Below are positions 21,018 to 33,765 of a stretch of 64,000 nt of DNA, piece by piece. Both the position numbers and the translations under genes were made by a program. Position 1 is the stretch's first letter; each line of letters begins with the position of its first letter. The notes under the pieces were generated by a model. The model saw nothing but the letters and a program-made list of their open reading frames with translations. It did no database searches and had not been told where the DNA came from. This stretch comes from Symsagittifera roscoffensis (taxonomy: Eukaryota > Xenacoelomorpha > Acoela > Convolutidae): assembly GCF_963678635.1 (NCBI RefSeq), contig NC_087070.1:36025109-36089108 (forward strand). Direction: 5' to 3'.

Positions 21018-22057
21018 TTATGTCGCACGCAATATCGAATCGGCGTTAGGCCTCGGACACCATGATGGTTTCATCAGTTCCCACACCACTATCAAACTCG
21101 TTCTTAGCAACTCGTCTGAGAATTCGAATCCGAACTCCACTCGGTTGTCAGGTTTTGGTACTGAAGGTGCAGTCACTTTTTCTTCCAAAACCAGTCCCAG
21201 CTTAGTCTGCTGATTAGGCGCGCTTCCTATCATTGCAACTCTTGACGTCCAGAATCTTAGCAACACTGCTTGCTCGTAATCAAAGAAACAATCGCGTATG
21301 TCTTCATTTATGAAAGGGTTGTCCACCATCCCTACAATCCCGGATACGTAACTGTATGATTTCTTTCTGGTCGGTCCACAGTATTCACTGGATTTCTGCA
21401 ATGCTCCCATAGATTCTTTCGAGAGCCTCATCTCCTTGTTAGAGAATCTCCTTATTTCGTCAATCTTTTTCATCAGTTCCAGCTCCACAGGCTCCTTCAT
21501 GTTTACTCGCATCGGCTTGCTCTGATGGATTTCCAAAAGTGCTCGTAAGAGCAAAGCTTTCGCTCGTTCATCGCCTTTTTTAGCATCTTGACACAAGTTT
21601 TCAATGCTGGAACTGATATTTGTTCTATCATGAATCAAATGAAACAGAGAGCGTCTCTCCGCTTTGCGCACGCTACTGCTGCTCCTTCTTGGTTTATCAG
21701 ATCTCTCATACGCGTCATTAAGAACACCTTCTCTCCCTTTGATATTTTTCTTTCTTCTAAATCATATTGCCCGCGTGTCAATCCAATCATGCACCAAGCG
21801 AACCTCAGTTGTAACTCTGTTCTCACACAGGGTATCGCTATCAGAGCGTGTATCTTCGGAGTTGTTCTCATCTCTTCTTCGAAGTATCGTAACACTACTG
21901 CTCTCCATGGTAGGCTCACCAACTGCTCTAACGTTTCAGCTTGCATCTCAGGCAATACCAGAGTCCCGTATGCCTTCTGCTTCAGGATTGTGATTTGCAT
22001 CATCGTCTCCAGATGCATCATCTCAACATTCCATAGCACTTTGGTCTTCCAGCGCAA
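21018..22057 (-). pseudogene. Unknown conserved helical protein, block 2, copy 2
   Basis: Open segments 21635-22057 and 21018-21671 match the 14,124-15,032 protein of copy 1. Shared phrases are CVRTELQLRFAWCMIGL, AKRRDALCF, LRALLEIHQ, RRFSNKEM, YVSGIVGMVDNPFINE, FDYEQ, and SLIVVWELMKPSWCPRPNA. Same order and orientation relative to its neighbours. No fold recognised. Confidence 0.65.
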
Positions 22058-22862
22058 TTAAGTGTCCTCTGGCCGAGTTTCTGTAAACCATTATCTCCAT
22101 ATATCCACCGGCGGGTTCATCAATCGATACAGTTTCCGATACTGTCAGTCGGTTATATTCCACTGGGACTAGCTGTCCTACGACGCTTCCCTTTCCATGA
22201 CTCATGGAAGACGGTTTGAAATCTTTTAGTGTACTCTCTCCACATTGGCTGAGTATTTCCATTTCTAACGTTGCTCCAGTCAGATTGCGGTCACTCCTCT
22301 TGGTTTTGTAACTGGCTGAGTTTAATCCTGCTATGAGAATTGGTGGCACAATCGCTATGTCAGTCAACATCCTGTTTGTGCCAGGCAACCAATCATCACC
22401 CTGTCCCATGTCCATGGCTTCTTCGACGCGTTTCCTTTTGGCTGAGTTGACAGCTTTTATCGAGATTTCGAAATCCATCTTTATTTTTCCAGCTTTCCTC
22501 AATGTCATTTTGCTGCCAAGTTTCATTTTCATATCGTTAATCCTGTCAATCAGCATCTTTGATCGCATCGTTCCCTTTCGGGTTCTTGACAAATATACCA
22601 CTTCTCCCTTGTCTTCTTGCGGCGTCATCTTTATAGGAGAGTTTGCCTCACTTTCGTCAGTAGCCGAGTCAATCAGTAACTCGTTCAATCTCTCTTCACA
22701 CTCGTCGAGTTTGTCAAGGACTTCCCTCATTAGTGGTCTGTTGAGACCTATTTTCAAAATAGACTGGTTCCCGTAGCTCTGAACTAATGTCCAGGCCTCT
22801 TTCATGAAGACAACTCTGTCCATACTGCATCCCGTCTTATTTTCGTGGTCTCTATGATGCAC
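22023..22862 (-). pseudogene. Unknown block 2 protein, copy 2
   Basis: 279 codons. The N-terminal half (AWTLVQSYGNQSILKIG, MREVLDKL) matches copy 1 at about 13.3 kb, and the C-terminal half (VPPILIAGL, LEMEILSQCG, DEPAGG, NSARGHLI) matches copy 1 at 13.65-13.97 kb. So in this copy both halves lie in one open segment. A basic stretch NSAKRKRVEEAM could be a nuclear signal. Function unknown. Confidence 0.65.
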
Positions 22863-23176
22863 TTCACACTCTTCTTCTCTTTGGTGATTCCATCAAGAGT
22901 TTCTTTATCTCGGTTTTTTTAGAATTGCTCGGAGAGCTGCTCTCCGGCAAGTTCCGGTTCTTTTCCATGAAGGCCGGCTGAGGGAGTTGAAGTCCAGGCT
23001 GGACATCACTCCTGTCGAAGCCTTATCGTCCTCTTTCTCGGCTTGATCGGGATCCTGTTGCATAGGTTCTTCCGATCGACGGCTTCCTCCCTGCCCATCG
23101 TCTCGTCTTGGATTCTTTCCTGAACTTGAGCGCCCTTGCTCTTTATCCCTTGCTCCATCTGGAAATTTCGGTACAA

Positions 23177-24322
23177 CTAGCCGAAGGATGCTAGCATGGT
23201 TCTAGTTTGTAGTGTTCCGCCGACCATTAACTCTGGTTTTACACTCATCAAGATTAGTGAGGCTCCTTGTAAGTCAGCCTTGCCTCTCATGACCATAGGC
23301 GCTAGATCCAGTTTCGCCCATTCCTCGTCAAATCTCCCAGGCTTCGGAGTTGCTGTATTGTTCATTCGTCTCCTCGTTGCTGCATCCGTGTAGGCCAACT
23401 GCGTATACTGCAGTACTGCGGCGTTTCTGCCCACAAAGCACGGGTCCATCATCTCGGAAAACTTCTCTAACCTTCTTTCATTAGTTTCAAACGCTCTCAA
23501 CCTAGGGGTTTGTACTACGGAGTCTGCTCCGAACAACATCCTTCTGATCAAAAGGAATTCAGGGATCTCTTCTGGCAGTTTCTTGTAGTCACCCCAGCCC
23601 TTCGTTTCTTCTCTCAATTTATGGTATGCTGCGGTCAGTCGAGGAATTCTTGTGACTTCGCCGTTTGTTTTATTGTAGGGCTTTAGATTCCAGAGCTTCG
23701 GGAATACCTCGATGTGCCCTCTATCCACTTCTCCCATCCTGTCTCGGAAGTGATCATAAAAGTCCTCACTCATCAACTCTCGTAGCGCGTGTTGCTCACA
23801 CCAGTTAAGTGCACTTCTGTCCACTGCCGATATGAGGTTCAGATGCAACACCGACCTCCTGTATACCTCCACTTTAACGTCAGGGAACGCAAACGTGACT
23901 GCGGGACCGTATATCACTGTCACGAACTCCGTGGCTCCTCTGATCAATGCTAAGGGATCGGTCCTCATAGCCAAGCTCAGGTCATTTAGCAGGGGCATGC
24001 CCCCAGCATGACGTTGCACTTCTTCCTCCCTCTGAATCGTCTCATCCTCTCCTGTTCCAAAGCGATTCTGCTGCAGGAGGTATTGGATAGAAGTATGTCG
24101 CAGATCTCTTATCTTAGTCCAGGAATCCGTGGGTCGCTTCAAGTCGAATCTTCTCACATTCTCCCTTATCTGCTCCGGGTAGCGTGTCAGATTCATCAAT
24201 CCTCCCAAGTTTCCATGTGGTACCGCAATGACCGTTAGAAGTCCATCTAGTCTCAAATTCTGCACTCCTTCGGTGAGCAGTATCGCTGGTCCTCTCACGA
24301 AGTTCTCTCCACCAAACGTCAC
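23177..24322 (-). pseudogene. C-terminal part of large block 2 protein, copy 2
   Basis: 381 codons matching residues about 620-835 of the copy 1 large protein plus the following segment. Phrases are LRLDGLLTVIAVPHG, YPEQIREN, QYLLQQNRFGTGED, GGMPLLNDLSL, DPLALIRGATEFVTVIYGP, VTFAFPDVKVEVYRRSVLHL, FPKLWNLKP, and LIRRMLFGAD. Helical and soluble by appearance, without membrane segments. No known domain. Confidence 0.65.
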
Positions 24323-24430
24323 GAACAGGGCTAGTAATTCAACGATGGACGCTTCTACAACTGCCTGGAGGAATTATTTCATCAGGTATCGAGAAAGCGA
24401 TGGGTAAACTTTCGCCAAGAAGGACGCGGT

Positions 24431-25956
24431 TCATCCGGCTCCCAACCCTTCCAGCTTGCTCTCAGTCCGGTCAGAGCCTTCTTCTCCCTTTAGATTCTGT
24501 GTCCAGGAAACTTCCAGGGTAACTTGGCACACTCTGTTTACGAACTCGGTTGACTTCTGTTCAGCATTTTCAGCCAGTCTTACCTCTTTCACCAGGTAGG
24601 CATGGATTTTCCTGAGCATCACTGGGCTTCGCTCGAAATTGTCCGTGCCCAATGCGGCTATCCGAGTTGTTAAGTGCAGCCACTTGTTAGCCTCTGGTTT
24701 TGTTCTCAAAACCATCGCTTCCAAGTGAGCTCTCGTCTCCTTGGAATTCTTCCTTCTTTCTCCTTCCTCCTTTACTTCCATTCCTTGGAATCATAAGTCG
24801 TTTCACATCGCTACAATTACGCGATGATCATCGTCAATTCCTGCTTTCAGTTTAAGTTGTCGGCTGAAAATGGACAGTTCCAACCCCAGTACTTCGTCTA
24901 ACACCAACATGTGTAGTGAATGGTCCTTAAATCCTCGCATCGCATTCGAGATGTCAGAACACACCGCAGGTAGTTCCGCCCTAAGTGGTCTTAGGTTCTC
25001 CATCTCAAATCCGCGATTTGGGGTGAATATGATCACATCGTATTTCCCTTCCGAGAGCAACGCCACCATCGCGTATACAAACTTCAGTCCATCCGGGAGA
25101 TGTGCATATCCCGGAGACAGTGCAAACACGGCTCTCGGTGTTATCTTGGGGAATGCACCTTCATTCAGGGTGTCCACTACTTCACCCATCGAGTCAAGGA
25201 TATCCTTTATCGCTGTCTATACTGCGTCTTCCGCTGTTGTAGGCTCGCTGAGTAGATGGTCGCTTATACCGGCAAATACAATTGTGATCGGGTTCATTTC
25301 CGTCTGTCTTTGAACTCCGATGGCCATTGACACCGACGACATTAGGTCCAGGTCGTCCTCTGCCAACATTATAACATCAGGCCAAAACAGAGACTTGGAG
25401 GTATGTAAGAAGTCTGAGTTTGCGACTATCATAATCTTTGATTTTCTCATTTCTGCTTTGTCATACGCTGCAAACATGGTCTCGTCTTTCCTAATCGTCT
25501 TCATTCCACCATATCTCTGAACATCACTTTCGTGAGTCACTTATTTCGGGTACGTCTATCTTTTACGTGACCTGGGGTGCTTGTATCTGCTTAAACATTT
25601 TCACGTGTTGTCTTATTGGTGCCCTCGTTGTCAAGAATGTTCCGGGCCTTTCTTCTCGATTTCCTTTATCATGATTCAGTTTTACATCTTGCAAAGGTCT
25701 TGCATTTAATGGACCCATTGTATTGTTTGAGAGCAGTCCCTCTAAGTCAGCAAATCTCAAGGCGGTCGTGTAGCTGAAGTTTATGCCAACTGCTATCAAT
25801 CACTCCAAGCCTGCGATTGATTACAGTCCGTTGACGGATAGTCTCGCTCCATTTAACATCTTTATGGCATCTGGTGCAAACCTTACCGTCTGAAGGTTCA
25901 ATTTCATTAGGTCCTGTTTGTAGATATGCGAGGGAGATGATATGGGCCTCGACCAC
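24431..25956 (-). pseudogene. N-terminal and SGNH-like part of large block 2 protein, copy 2
   Basis: Open segments 25747-25956, 25563-25799, 25217-25540, 24803-25189 and 24431-24781 follow the copy 1 protein. They show FADLEGLLSNNTMGPLNARP, SKIMIVANSDFLHTSKSLFW, ITIVFAGISDHLLS (block III position), VFALSPGYAHLPDGLKFVYA, LRAELPAVCSDISNAMRGFK and AGIDDDH. A CTRCHKDVKW phrase near 25.85 kb hints at a small metal-binding knuckle ahead of the core. It is broken in several places. Confidence 0.6.
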
Positions 25957-26038
25957 ATCAAAGAGCTACTGTCTGGTCGTCGCTCGTCTCGGCTGGTACT
26001 CGTTGTCTCTGATCTCGAGGTGCTTGTCGTCTCCGCGG

Positions 26039-26798
26039 TCAGACAGGTCCTAACCTTCGCCTTGGATGAATGGTTCTTCTTACTGGCGCTTCTCCCAATC
26101 GATCCTGTACATCTGTCCTTTGCCCTGGCTCGCTGGAGCTTTGTGGCCTGTAGGTCACGGCTGGAACCGTTCCCAGACGTGTTTCTAGGTTAGTGGGCAC
26201 AAAGGTTGAAATTGCCGGCTCGTTCATTGTTTCTTCCTTCCTTAGCACTCCCGTGTCAAATAGCTCGACTTCCATTTCATCCATTCGCTCCTGGAAGATT
26301 CGGTTCATCCAGGCTTCTCCTTCGATACTATCAAAGTAGATTCCATCGGTGGTTAGTCTGACCTGATCCATAGCTCTTAGCTCGTGCTCAATGTCCATCC
26401 GTGCAGCATTCCTACTCGCCAGATTCCTCAGTATGTTGTTCCACCTGATGACTCCTTCATTATGTCTTCTTCCTGTCGATATCAACGTTCTCGGTCAGTA
26501 CCGCGCACTTGAACTTCTGCCAGAGAGTAGTGAATAGGCACACCATCATCGAATCCCATTGTGCCTCTTCCTCATCTGAGCCTCTGGACACTTTGTTTGT
26601 CCCTATTAGAATCATTATGTTAGGGATCCTCCCTGGGTTCATTAGCTCCACCATTCGAAATAGCTGGGCTATCGTGAAACCTCCAAAGGCCATCACCGTG
26701 GTGATCCAAGATGTTCCCAAGTTTTGGAGAACTCTCACCGAACTGTCACCCAGTATCAAATGAGACGTCCCGAGCGGCGGTTGTTGCATGTTTATCAC
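26039..26798 (-). pseudogene. SGNH hydrolase-like domain 1 and RLG linker, copy 2
   Basis: Segment 26460-26798 has SHLILGDSSVRVL (block I), MAFGGFTIAQL (block II) and IMILIGTNKVSRG (block III). Segment 26039-26485 has RLTTDGIYFD (block V position) followed by a linker with ETRLGTVP, QDRLGEAP and RRRLGPV. Same place in block 2 as in copy 1. The agreement of the block order in two diverged copies is the best evidence for the call. Confidence 0.75.
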
Positions 26799-27351
26799 AG
26801 GGCTCTAAATCGATCGATTAAAGCAGGCTCGCGGATCCGCTTTCGGAACTCCTGTGAAGTTATTCTTCACTTGGTTGTTCTTCTGCACATGAAACACTCG
26901 AGACATTTTCTTCATCGGTATTTCTCTGATTTTCCTCTCAGGGGCTCCAGATGTCTTTGCTGGTACCGTGACACTGTCAGCTCCCATTTTCTTTATCGTT
27001 TCTCGGGAGAGTTCCACTCTGCCCGTGTCGTCTATTCTTCCATAGGGTGCAGTCACTCGGAATCTGGCGCATTCCTATTAGCGACTAGTCGTCCAGCTGT
27101 TTCTATCAACCTCCGCACTGTCTGCTCCACGACTGGGTCACCTAGGGTATCACTCGGGTCGGGTATTGTCACTCGACCAGTTTTAGCTGGGAGTCAAGTA
27201 TCCGTCGTTTGACTCAACTCGCGAGGCGTCAAAAACTCCATCGGGGACTGCCCACGAGGAATATTCCTTGCAAGTATCGCTCTTTCTACTCTCGCCTCCA
27301 GCGCCCTATTTCTTCACCCTGTTTCTTGTTGCAATCTTCAAACAATCTTTT
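26799..27351 (-). other. Decayed coding linker between coiled-coil protein and SGNH domain, copy 2
   Basis: The matching interval of copy 1 (about 8.6-9.1 kb) encodes a Ser/Arg/Pro-rich region. The short open segment 26805-27056 reads KKMSRVFHVQKNNQVKNNFT and ends DPRACFNRSI, close to the HPRACLNGMG of copy 1 near 9.04 kb. No domain. Confidence 0.45.
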
Positions 27352-27972
27352 TTACATGTCTCTGTCTTCTTCGGTACTGAGCATGGTTTTGGTCATTTCA
27401 TCCAGCTCCCTTCTGGTCTTCTCCAGTTCCTCTATCGTTCCGTTGAGATCTTGCATGGTTTCGTACGTCTGAACTTCTTCTTCTACTCTCGCCCTCTTTG
27501 GTGGCACAGCTGCTCTCAGTTGTGAAATAGACGAGGCAGCCTCGCTGTTCATCTCCTGATGCATTCTTCTCAGACCAGGCCTAGGCTTGGTTGGCAGAGG
27601 CATCTCACCTGGTTCGTAGGTCCTGGAACTTCCCAATCCAGGCTTGTTCGCCATGTCACTTCCTGAGAGAGCCCCGTTTCTCCACCTCATTACCCTCATG
27701 TTTGGGCGGTCTAGTACTCCTCTTTCTCCATATGCGGCCATCAATAAGACGTCCGTGGGGCGGTCCGCACGTTTATCATGCCCTAAGATATTTATCATGG
27801 CGACCAGCAACATGACTACCTCTGGGTCCTCCAGAGCGAAGTCTCGATCCATCAGCCGACGATCGATCGAATCTATCATTGGTCCTGCGTATGCCTCCAT
27901 TAGGTCCATTAGTTCGCTCAAATCGAAGTTGTCCAACTCATTAAATTCGGTTTGATTATCAGTTTCGATCAA
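27352..27972 (-). pseudogene. Block 2 first protein: helical domain plus coiled coil, copy 2
   Basis: 206 codons. Acidic helical N-terminus (LSELMDLMEAYAGPMIDSI), conserved PTDVLLMAAYGE and MRVMRWRNGALSGSDMA, GEMPLPT, a basic PPKRARVEEEV, and a coiled coil from about residue 165. It is the counterpart of 7884-8631 in copy 1. No relation to a known capsid or envelope protein could be seen. Confidence 0.7.
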
Positions 27973-28239
27973 TTGAAATCTGATGAATGATTAAATGATC
28001 AATCAGGATCTAGAAAAGAGGTCACGAATTTCACATTTGTCAGCGTCACTCTAATTTTGTATTAAAATTTATTTAAAACAGTCAGATAAAAAGACTTTGA
28101 TCTTAAAATATATTAAAATCAGTTTCAGTTGTTCATGATCACTAATCCCTTCTTACCCAGGGTCTTAATAACATAACACATAACACACACGTCACACACA
28201 ACACATTTAGTATGACATCTTCCTGCATGTAACCTGAAC
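27973..28239 (-). other. Noncoding gap between block 1 and block 2, copy 2
   Basis: AT-rich with a run of ACACATAACACACAC-type sequence. It matches copy 1's gap in part (ATGTGTTATGTTATT on the - strand), but the three stem-loops of copy 1 are not found here. Confidence 0.5.
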
Positions 28240-28800
28240 TTAGCCTATACTCAAATAATATTTCTTATGTAAGTATACTTGTATGTTAGTATCAGAAAAA
28301 ATTACGTGTATCAGTGCATACAGCCGTGGATGCAGTCGTCCTCGGTTCTGGTCGTACACTGGAAGCGAGAGTAGCCCAGGAAGCAGCCCAGGAAGGATCA
28401 TCCCTTTCGTTTTTTTGTATTTCTTGCTCTCACGGTCTACATCTTGAATCGTTACACTGGTCTCCTTTGGGTCCGACGTCATTTCAGTCAGCCATTCCAC
28501 GACACGCAGATTTGTCAAGTCTTGTTCGTAGGATTGCTGTTCCTCGTCGTCGAATTCTACCTCGGACTTGGACCGGTCATCGATCCACTCCTCGTCGCGG
28601 TCGTCGACTATGTCGATGTCTTGCGACACGGTTATTTCTTCAAGTCCCACCAATTCTTCCACTATCTTCTTCAGATCTATTCTGTCCACTACGAAGTCGT
28701 CTACGTCAGAATTGTATTTCTTTGTGAGTCTTGTCCTGTCACTCTGTCGAGTCTGTATCGTAAAAGGAAGATCTGGTTTCAATTTCTTGGGGACCTCCAT
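28240..28800 (-). pseudogene. Acidic linker and macro-like C-terminal part, copy 2
   Basis: 186 codons. Acidic stretch with VEELVGLEEITVSQDIDIVD and YEQDLTNLRVVEWL, both shared with copy 1. The last 45 residues read LLSLPVYDQNRGRLHP, then ALIHVIFSDTNIQVYLHKKY. These align with the terminal strand-helix-strand of the macro-like module in copy 1. Confidence 0.65.
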
Positions 28801-30091
28801 CTATTCGGGGTCTACTTGCCAGTCCTCTTCTGCGTAGGGTAAGGTTTCTTCATCTGCTTTAATCACCTCGTTGGGATCCCGGTTCAGTGGTGGACTTGAT
28901 TCTTCCTCTACGACCTCATTCCCATCATTCTTTCCCCTGGTGTCCTTCTCATTGACCTCACAGGCAGGGTCCATCATCAGATAATCCCCTTCTTCCATAT
29001 CTGCAGATAAACACCAGTCTTCCGTCGACGGGTTTTGTGCCTTAATGTTTTCGTAGCGAGCGGCCCGGCCGGTACTCAGTCTATAAAAACGTCCCTCCTG
29101 GTGCACTTCTGTAATCATGAAGGGTCCCCTCCACTTTTTTAGGAGCTTTTTTTGTTCCTTTCGGTGGTATAACGTTTTGAAATACCCATACGTAGTCTCC
29201 TGGCGAGTAAGCTTTTGCACCAGCTGCCTTTTTATTCCTTGCCTTTTTTATGGCTTGATGTTTTCCTCTGCCTTGCCTGTGCCTGCTGAGTGATCCCTTC
29301 CATCTACACAAGTCGTTTAGTTCTTGCTGACGTCTAATCACATCCCTTACGCAGACTGTGGTGATGTTTTCTTCCCTTCATACTCTGGGTAAAAGAAAGT
29401 CAAGGGCAAATACTTCTCGTGTGCGGTTAACATCATATGTGGACTAACTCCGGTGGTGGAGTGTTGCGTGCTGTTGTAAGCTCCCATCACCTGTGGAAGG
29501 TATCTGTCCCTATCGGTCATGTACCTGGAACAATATACCCTCAGCATAGACACCAACGTCTGATTTCGCCTTTCCAATAAGCCATTCGTCTGGGGGGTAT
29601 GTCGTGGTGTGAGCTTGAGCCACCTGTGAGCGTCTCATGAGCTCTTTCGTAAGTTCTCCCACGAAAGATGTTCCGTTACCCGATTGAAACGTCATCGGAC
29701 AACCATGTCTCGCTATCCATGTATTGATAAGATGATCGGACGTCTCTTCTGCTGAGGCATTTACGCAGGGCACGGCCTCTGCATACTTCGTGAAGTGATC
29801 TATTATGACCTGATTATAGCCCTTGTCTGTCATACATATTTTCTGGTGGTCAATCTGCACCAACTCGTTGAATTCAGATGACTCGATCGACTGCAAGGGA
29901 AATCGCAATTTCCTTGGATCCTTGACCTGTTGGCATGACAGACATGCTGTTACCCACTTCTCGCATGCCTTCTTCAATACGGGCCACTCAAAGCGCTTCA
30001 GGATCCTCTGGTATACTTTGTCGATTCCCTGATGGCCCATCTGATCATGCGACCTGAATAAAAATTCTGTCTGATAGAGTTGCGGCAACAT
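28801..30091 (-). pseudogene. Ty3/gypsy integrase region, copy 2
   Basis: Segments 29510-30091, 29347-29577, 29081-29341 and 28801-29220 hold the integrase parts in order. These are SHDQMGHQGI and CLSCQQVKDP (zinc-binding), VQIDHQKICM and IIDHFTKYAEA (core), GAYNSTQHSTTGVSP, then the GPY/F-like KKWRGPFMITEVHQEGRFYRL and an acidic tail. It is closely similar to the array copies and moderately similar to copy 1. Confidence 0.9.
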
Positions 30092-30401
30092 TTTTGCGTT
30101 ATATTTGTACAGGACTTTGTCTTCTTCTCTTCTCTATCAAGCCACGATCCCGCCCTTGTTCAGATATAACCTCTCCCCTGTTTCTGCATGAAGTACTGTC
30201 TCAGAATACGGTAACTGTCTTCCTCCAGGTCACCTTTGTCTGGTGTTCCATTTTCGATGCACCCTTCAAGTTACTAGTCATACGGTCATTTTTTTTGTGC
30301 TCTAAGTAGGTCTGAGAGTCTGTATCTTGCCTTCATGTACGTCTTCATCACCCTTAAATGACTATTCGTCTCATCTGGTTGATGGGTGTCATGTTCCAGC
30401 T

Positions 30402-31565
30402 TCACTCACCAAATTTTCTCCAATGGTTCTGTCTCTGCCTGAAGGGTTCAAGATCAGTCCTCACTACTTCTTTCTGTGGCAACAAATTTATCCATCGTTT
30501 CGATACATCTATCCTTTCCAGATCATCCGCTGCGTTGTCAAAGACTGTTTTGCTACGTATCAGGTAGCGATCACTGTCAGGGTCTTGAAATACCTCTCTG
30601 TCCAGGAACGTGTGGATCGCTAGCTCTGATAATTCCGATCCTGTGCTCGAGTTCGTGTCTGAGTAAGTGTCAATTCCTGAGTTCCTCGAGTTTTCAACAA
30701 CGGAAGAATCTGTCACTGAGTATGCTTCTTCTTCGGAATCAGTTTTATGCGCTCTGCTCATCCATCTGAACTCCCCGGACAAAATTTTACCTTCCAGGTC
30801 TTGTTCCTCACTTTGAACATTTTCCTCTACACCTGACTCCCCGGACAAAGTTTCTGGTCCCGGTTCTAGTTCAACTTCTTCGCCTTTCTGATCCTGATCC
30901 TCAAAGGTGACGGTTTTCCTTTGTGTCACTTTTACCTATTCTTTCCGCTTGTATGATGTACTTGTCAAGACATTTTGGGATATCGAGGACACTAGTTGCT
31001 GAACTATTGTCCTACAATCCCTTTCATTTTTTTTGTGTTGAAGTCTTGATGGCATAATCTTTACTTTCTCATTGACTGTTAGCGATGCCATGGCTGCTCC
31101 CCACTCGGGGTCATCTCTAGTCACTTCTCTCTCCAACAATTCACCTAGCCTCCGCGTCACTTGCGGAGTGACCTGCACCGTTTTATCCCACAACGAGAGG
31201 CTGTTTATGTTCATACGTAGCAACAGATCCAAAGGCACCGGGTCCTTCTTTGATAAAATCTTTAATTCCGCTGCCTTCTCCACCGATAACTTGGGGTGTT
31301 CCGGAATTGGATGTTCAGATTTGTCTAACCATCTCGTCAAGGGAAGCGCCTCATAAGTTTCTTTATTCAGAAACGAGAACCCTTCCTTGATTTCCGCCTG
31401 ATTTGCTTGCTTCTGTTCCAGTCTTTCATGAAACTCAGTCTTCTTGCTCAGGCTGTCAACATTCTGGTGTTTGTCACGCATCCTCTGCTCGATTATCATG
31501 TGGTATCCGTCTAATCTGACTATCCACAGACCAATATAGCTCTGGTTCATCGAGTACGTCTTCAA
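30402..31565 (-). pseudogene. Linker between RNase H and integrase, copy 2
   Basis: Segments 30936-31565 and 30402-30929. The start holds the end of RNase H (YIGLWIVRLDGYHMIIEQRM). LPLTRWLDKSEHPIPEHPKL, KKDPVPLDLLLR, KVKIMPSRLQHKKNERDCRT and an acidic Ser-rich stretch with LSGES/LSGEF follow. It corresponds to 3,515-4,820 in copy 1. Role unknown. Confidence 0.75.
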
Positions 31566-31612
31566 TCATGATAAAGCTCTATTGTCCACGCGTAACTTAA
31601 AGGGAGCGCTCC

Positions 31613-32368
31613 CTAAGTATGTGCGGTACTTCTCCACGAGTGTGACCAATGCAAACATTTCTGCCTTTGGTCACCATACTTTATTTCAGTGTCACTCAAC
31701 ACTTTACTGCCATATGCAATGGGATGGAGAACTGTTCTCCCATTCCATTCCTGCTCCTGATGCAGTATTCCTGAGATGGCCATTACTGATGCATCTGTGT
31801 CAAGAACATACATGCCCTTCTCTGTACGCATGCCTAGCACTGGCTTTTCGCACAGTTACCGCTTTATGTTCTCGAAGGCAGCTTCAGCTTCTTCGTTCCT
31901 TTCGAACTTCTTTCCTTTGTTGCGCATCAGTTTCTGCATGGGGTACACCTTGTCTCCATATCCTTTTATGAACTCACGGTAATAATTGGCAAACCCTAGA
32001 AAGCTCATTAGTTGTGTGTCCGTTCTAGGAGCCTTCCATGTCAACACAGCCTCCACTGCTTCCGGGTCCGGCCTCACGCCATGCCTGTCCACCATTCTTC
32101 CCAGATACTTGATTGAATCCCTAACGAATTCAAATTTCATTGGTTTGCATTTCAAGCCTGCTCTTTTCATCCAGCCAAAGACCTCATCGAGCCGATCAAT
32201 GTGGTCTTCCAAAGTGGGTATTGCTATGACCACGTCATCCACGTAACACATCACAAGGTTCCCCTTCTTCGTCGTCACTCTGGTCAAAGCCTGAGCCATC
32301 AGTCTTTGAAAAGTGGCCGTGGCGTTGCACAAGCCAAAGGGCATCCTCTTCCACTGGTACAACCCCAA
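31613..32368 (-). pseudogene. Reverse transcriptase (partial) and RNase H, copy 2
   Basis: Segment 31856-32368 starts at RT domain 4 (MPFGLCNATATFQRLM), then YVDD in VMCYVDDVVIA, KYLGRMVDRHG, and the thumb region FLGFANYYREFIKGY. Segment 31613-31840 begins RNase H with MYVLDTDASVMAISGILHQE. This is the typical Ty3/gypsy order. The RT is only partly represented. Confidence 0.9.
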
Positions 32369-32473
32369 TTCACATGCGAAACCGGTCTTTTCTCTGTCCT
32401 TTTTCCGCAGACGTCTTATATTTGAAAATACGTCCGCATTCCGATTTAAAACCGCCCTTAATGATTCAAAATC

Positions 32474-33591
32474 TCACCCACCTATTTTTCCTCTCAAGTG
32501 TTCTATCTCCGGCAAAACCGGTTTGTCTGATTCTAGTTCATATGACGAGGGCCGTTGCGTAAAATTCGAGCAGCTCGACAAACCGTCATTTGTTTCGGAT
32601 TTCATTGAAAACAGTTTATTAATAGATTTAATTTCATCAATTCCCTTTAAAATTTTATCTTTGTCAGCATAATTCGGGTAGTCCTTCACATTATATCTCT
32701 TCAAGTTTTGTGTCTCCTCTTAGTCGGTTTTAATCGGCAAAGAGTAACCAAGTTTCTTTCCACACTGGATCGTAATCGCGGTGTCCGGTGTGTTCAACAA
32801 CACACTGGCACACAGCCCGTTTCGTGTTACTGAAAAGCTCCGGCCTAAAATCACCGAGCTTTGAAAGTTTGGGTTGAATACCAAACAAACCTGTTTACTA
32901 TCACTTAGCAAATTTAAATTTCTCATCCTGAAAATTGCTATTACAGCTTGTCCCGGCTGTAGTTTTACCTTTCTATCTAAAAAAATTGGTACCTTGTTTT
33001 CATATGTTTTTATTCTATTAATCGCTTTCTTAACATACTTCCGGTCCGGGTTTCTAATCCTTATCAGACCGTTGTTCAAGTCAATCATCACATCGAAGTT
33101 CTGGAAAAAATCACGGCCCAGGATGAATTGGTCTGAGTCGTCTAAATTCTCAACCACCAGGATGCTCATTCAAAGATTACGTCCTCCCATGTGACGGACC
33201 GTTATTGATGTCCTTCCGGCCACGTAGATTACTCCACGTTTGGCGGCCGCCAATTTGAGGTTCGTTGGAATTAGATCTTCCCTCGTGAAGCCCATTCTTT
33301 CCCAAGTCTTTATTGACATTACGCTTACCAATGCTCCTGTATCCAATAGTCCTGTTACCCAATTTTCTTCACATTGGTGTCTAGCAAATGTGCAGTCCCA
33401 TCTGCCTCGTACCCTATGTTTACTGCATCTTGCTCCATCATGGCATCATGGCCAATTCTACGGACCTTAAGTTCTTCCTGATCCAAATAAATTTGCCCCA
33501 TTTGGTCGCTATCTGTTGTGACGTAGGTCCTAGTGTAGATACTTATCCCGTCAACTTTCAACATCACTTGATACAGTCCAAAGACTTCCAC
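32474..33591 (-). pseudogene. Aspartic protease region, copy 2
   Basis: On the - strand near 33,340 a LLDTGA motif (retropepsin active-site DTG) is readable. It is followed at 32720-33169 by VVENLDDSDQFILGRDF, with the ILG motif of the fold's second half. Upstream (33355-33591) a beta-rich stretch (YQVMLKVDGISIYTRTYVTT) leads in. The 32474-32704 segment links it to RT. It would process the gag-pol protein. Confidence 0.8.
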
Positions 33592-33765
33592 TTAGCGCCC
33601 GTGGAGTTTCTTTGTTCGAGGGCCACCCGTTGTCAACAACGCTCGCACAGCCCTCGACTCAGTGCGTGGCTCTACCTGTCTCAGATAATCTGCATATGTG
33701 TCTAAATGGATCACAGTGAACTCTGAGGGTTCACTGAGGTTCCTGATCACCTGATGTCCCGCAAC

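Noticed and set aside
28314-28842. Plus-strand open frames over the acidic linker of copy 2
   Set aside because: Shadow frames of the - strand acidic/macro-like segment, with low-complexity translation.
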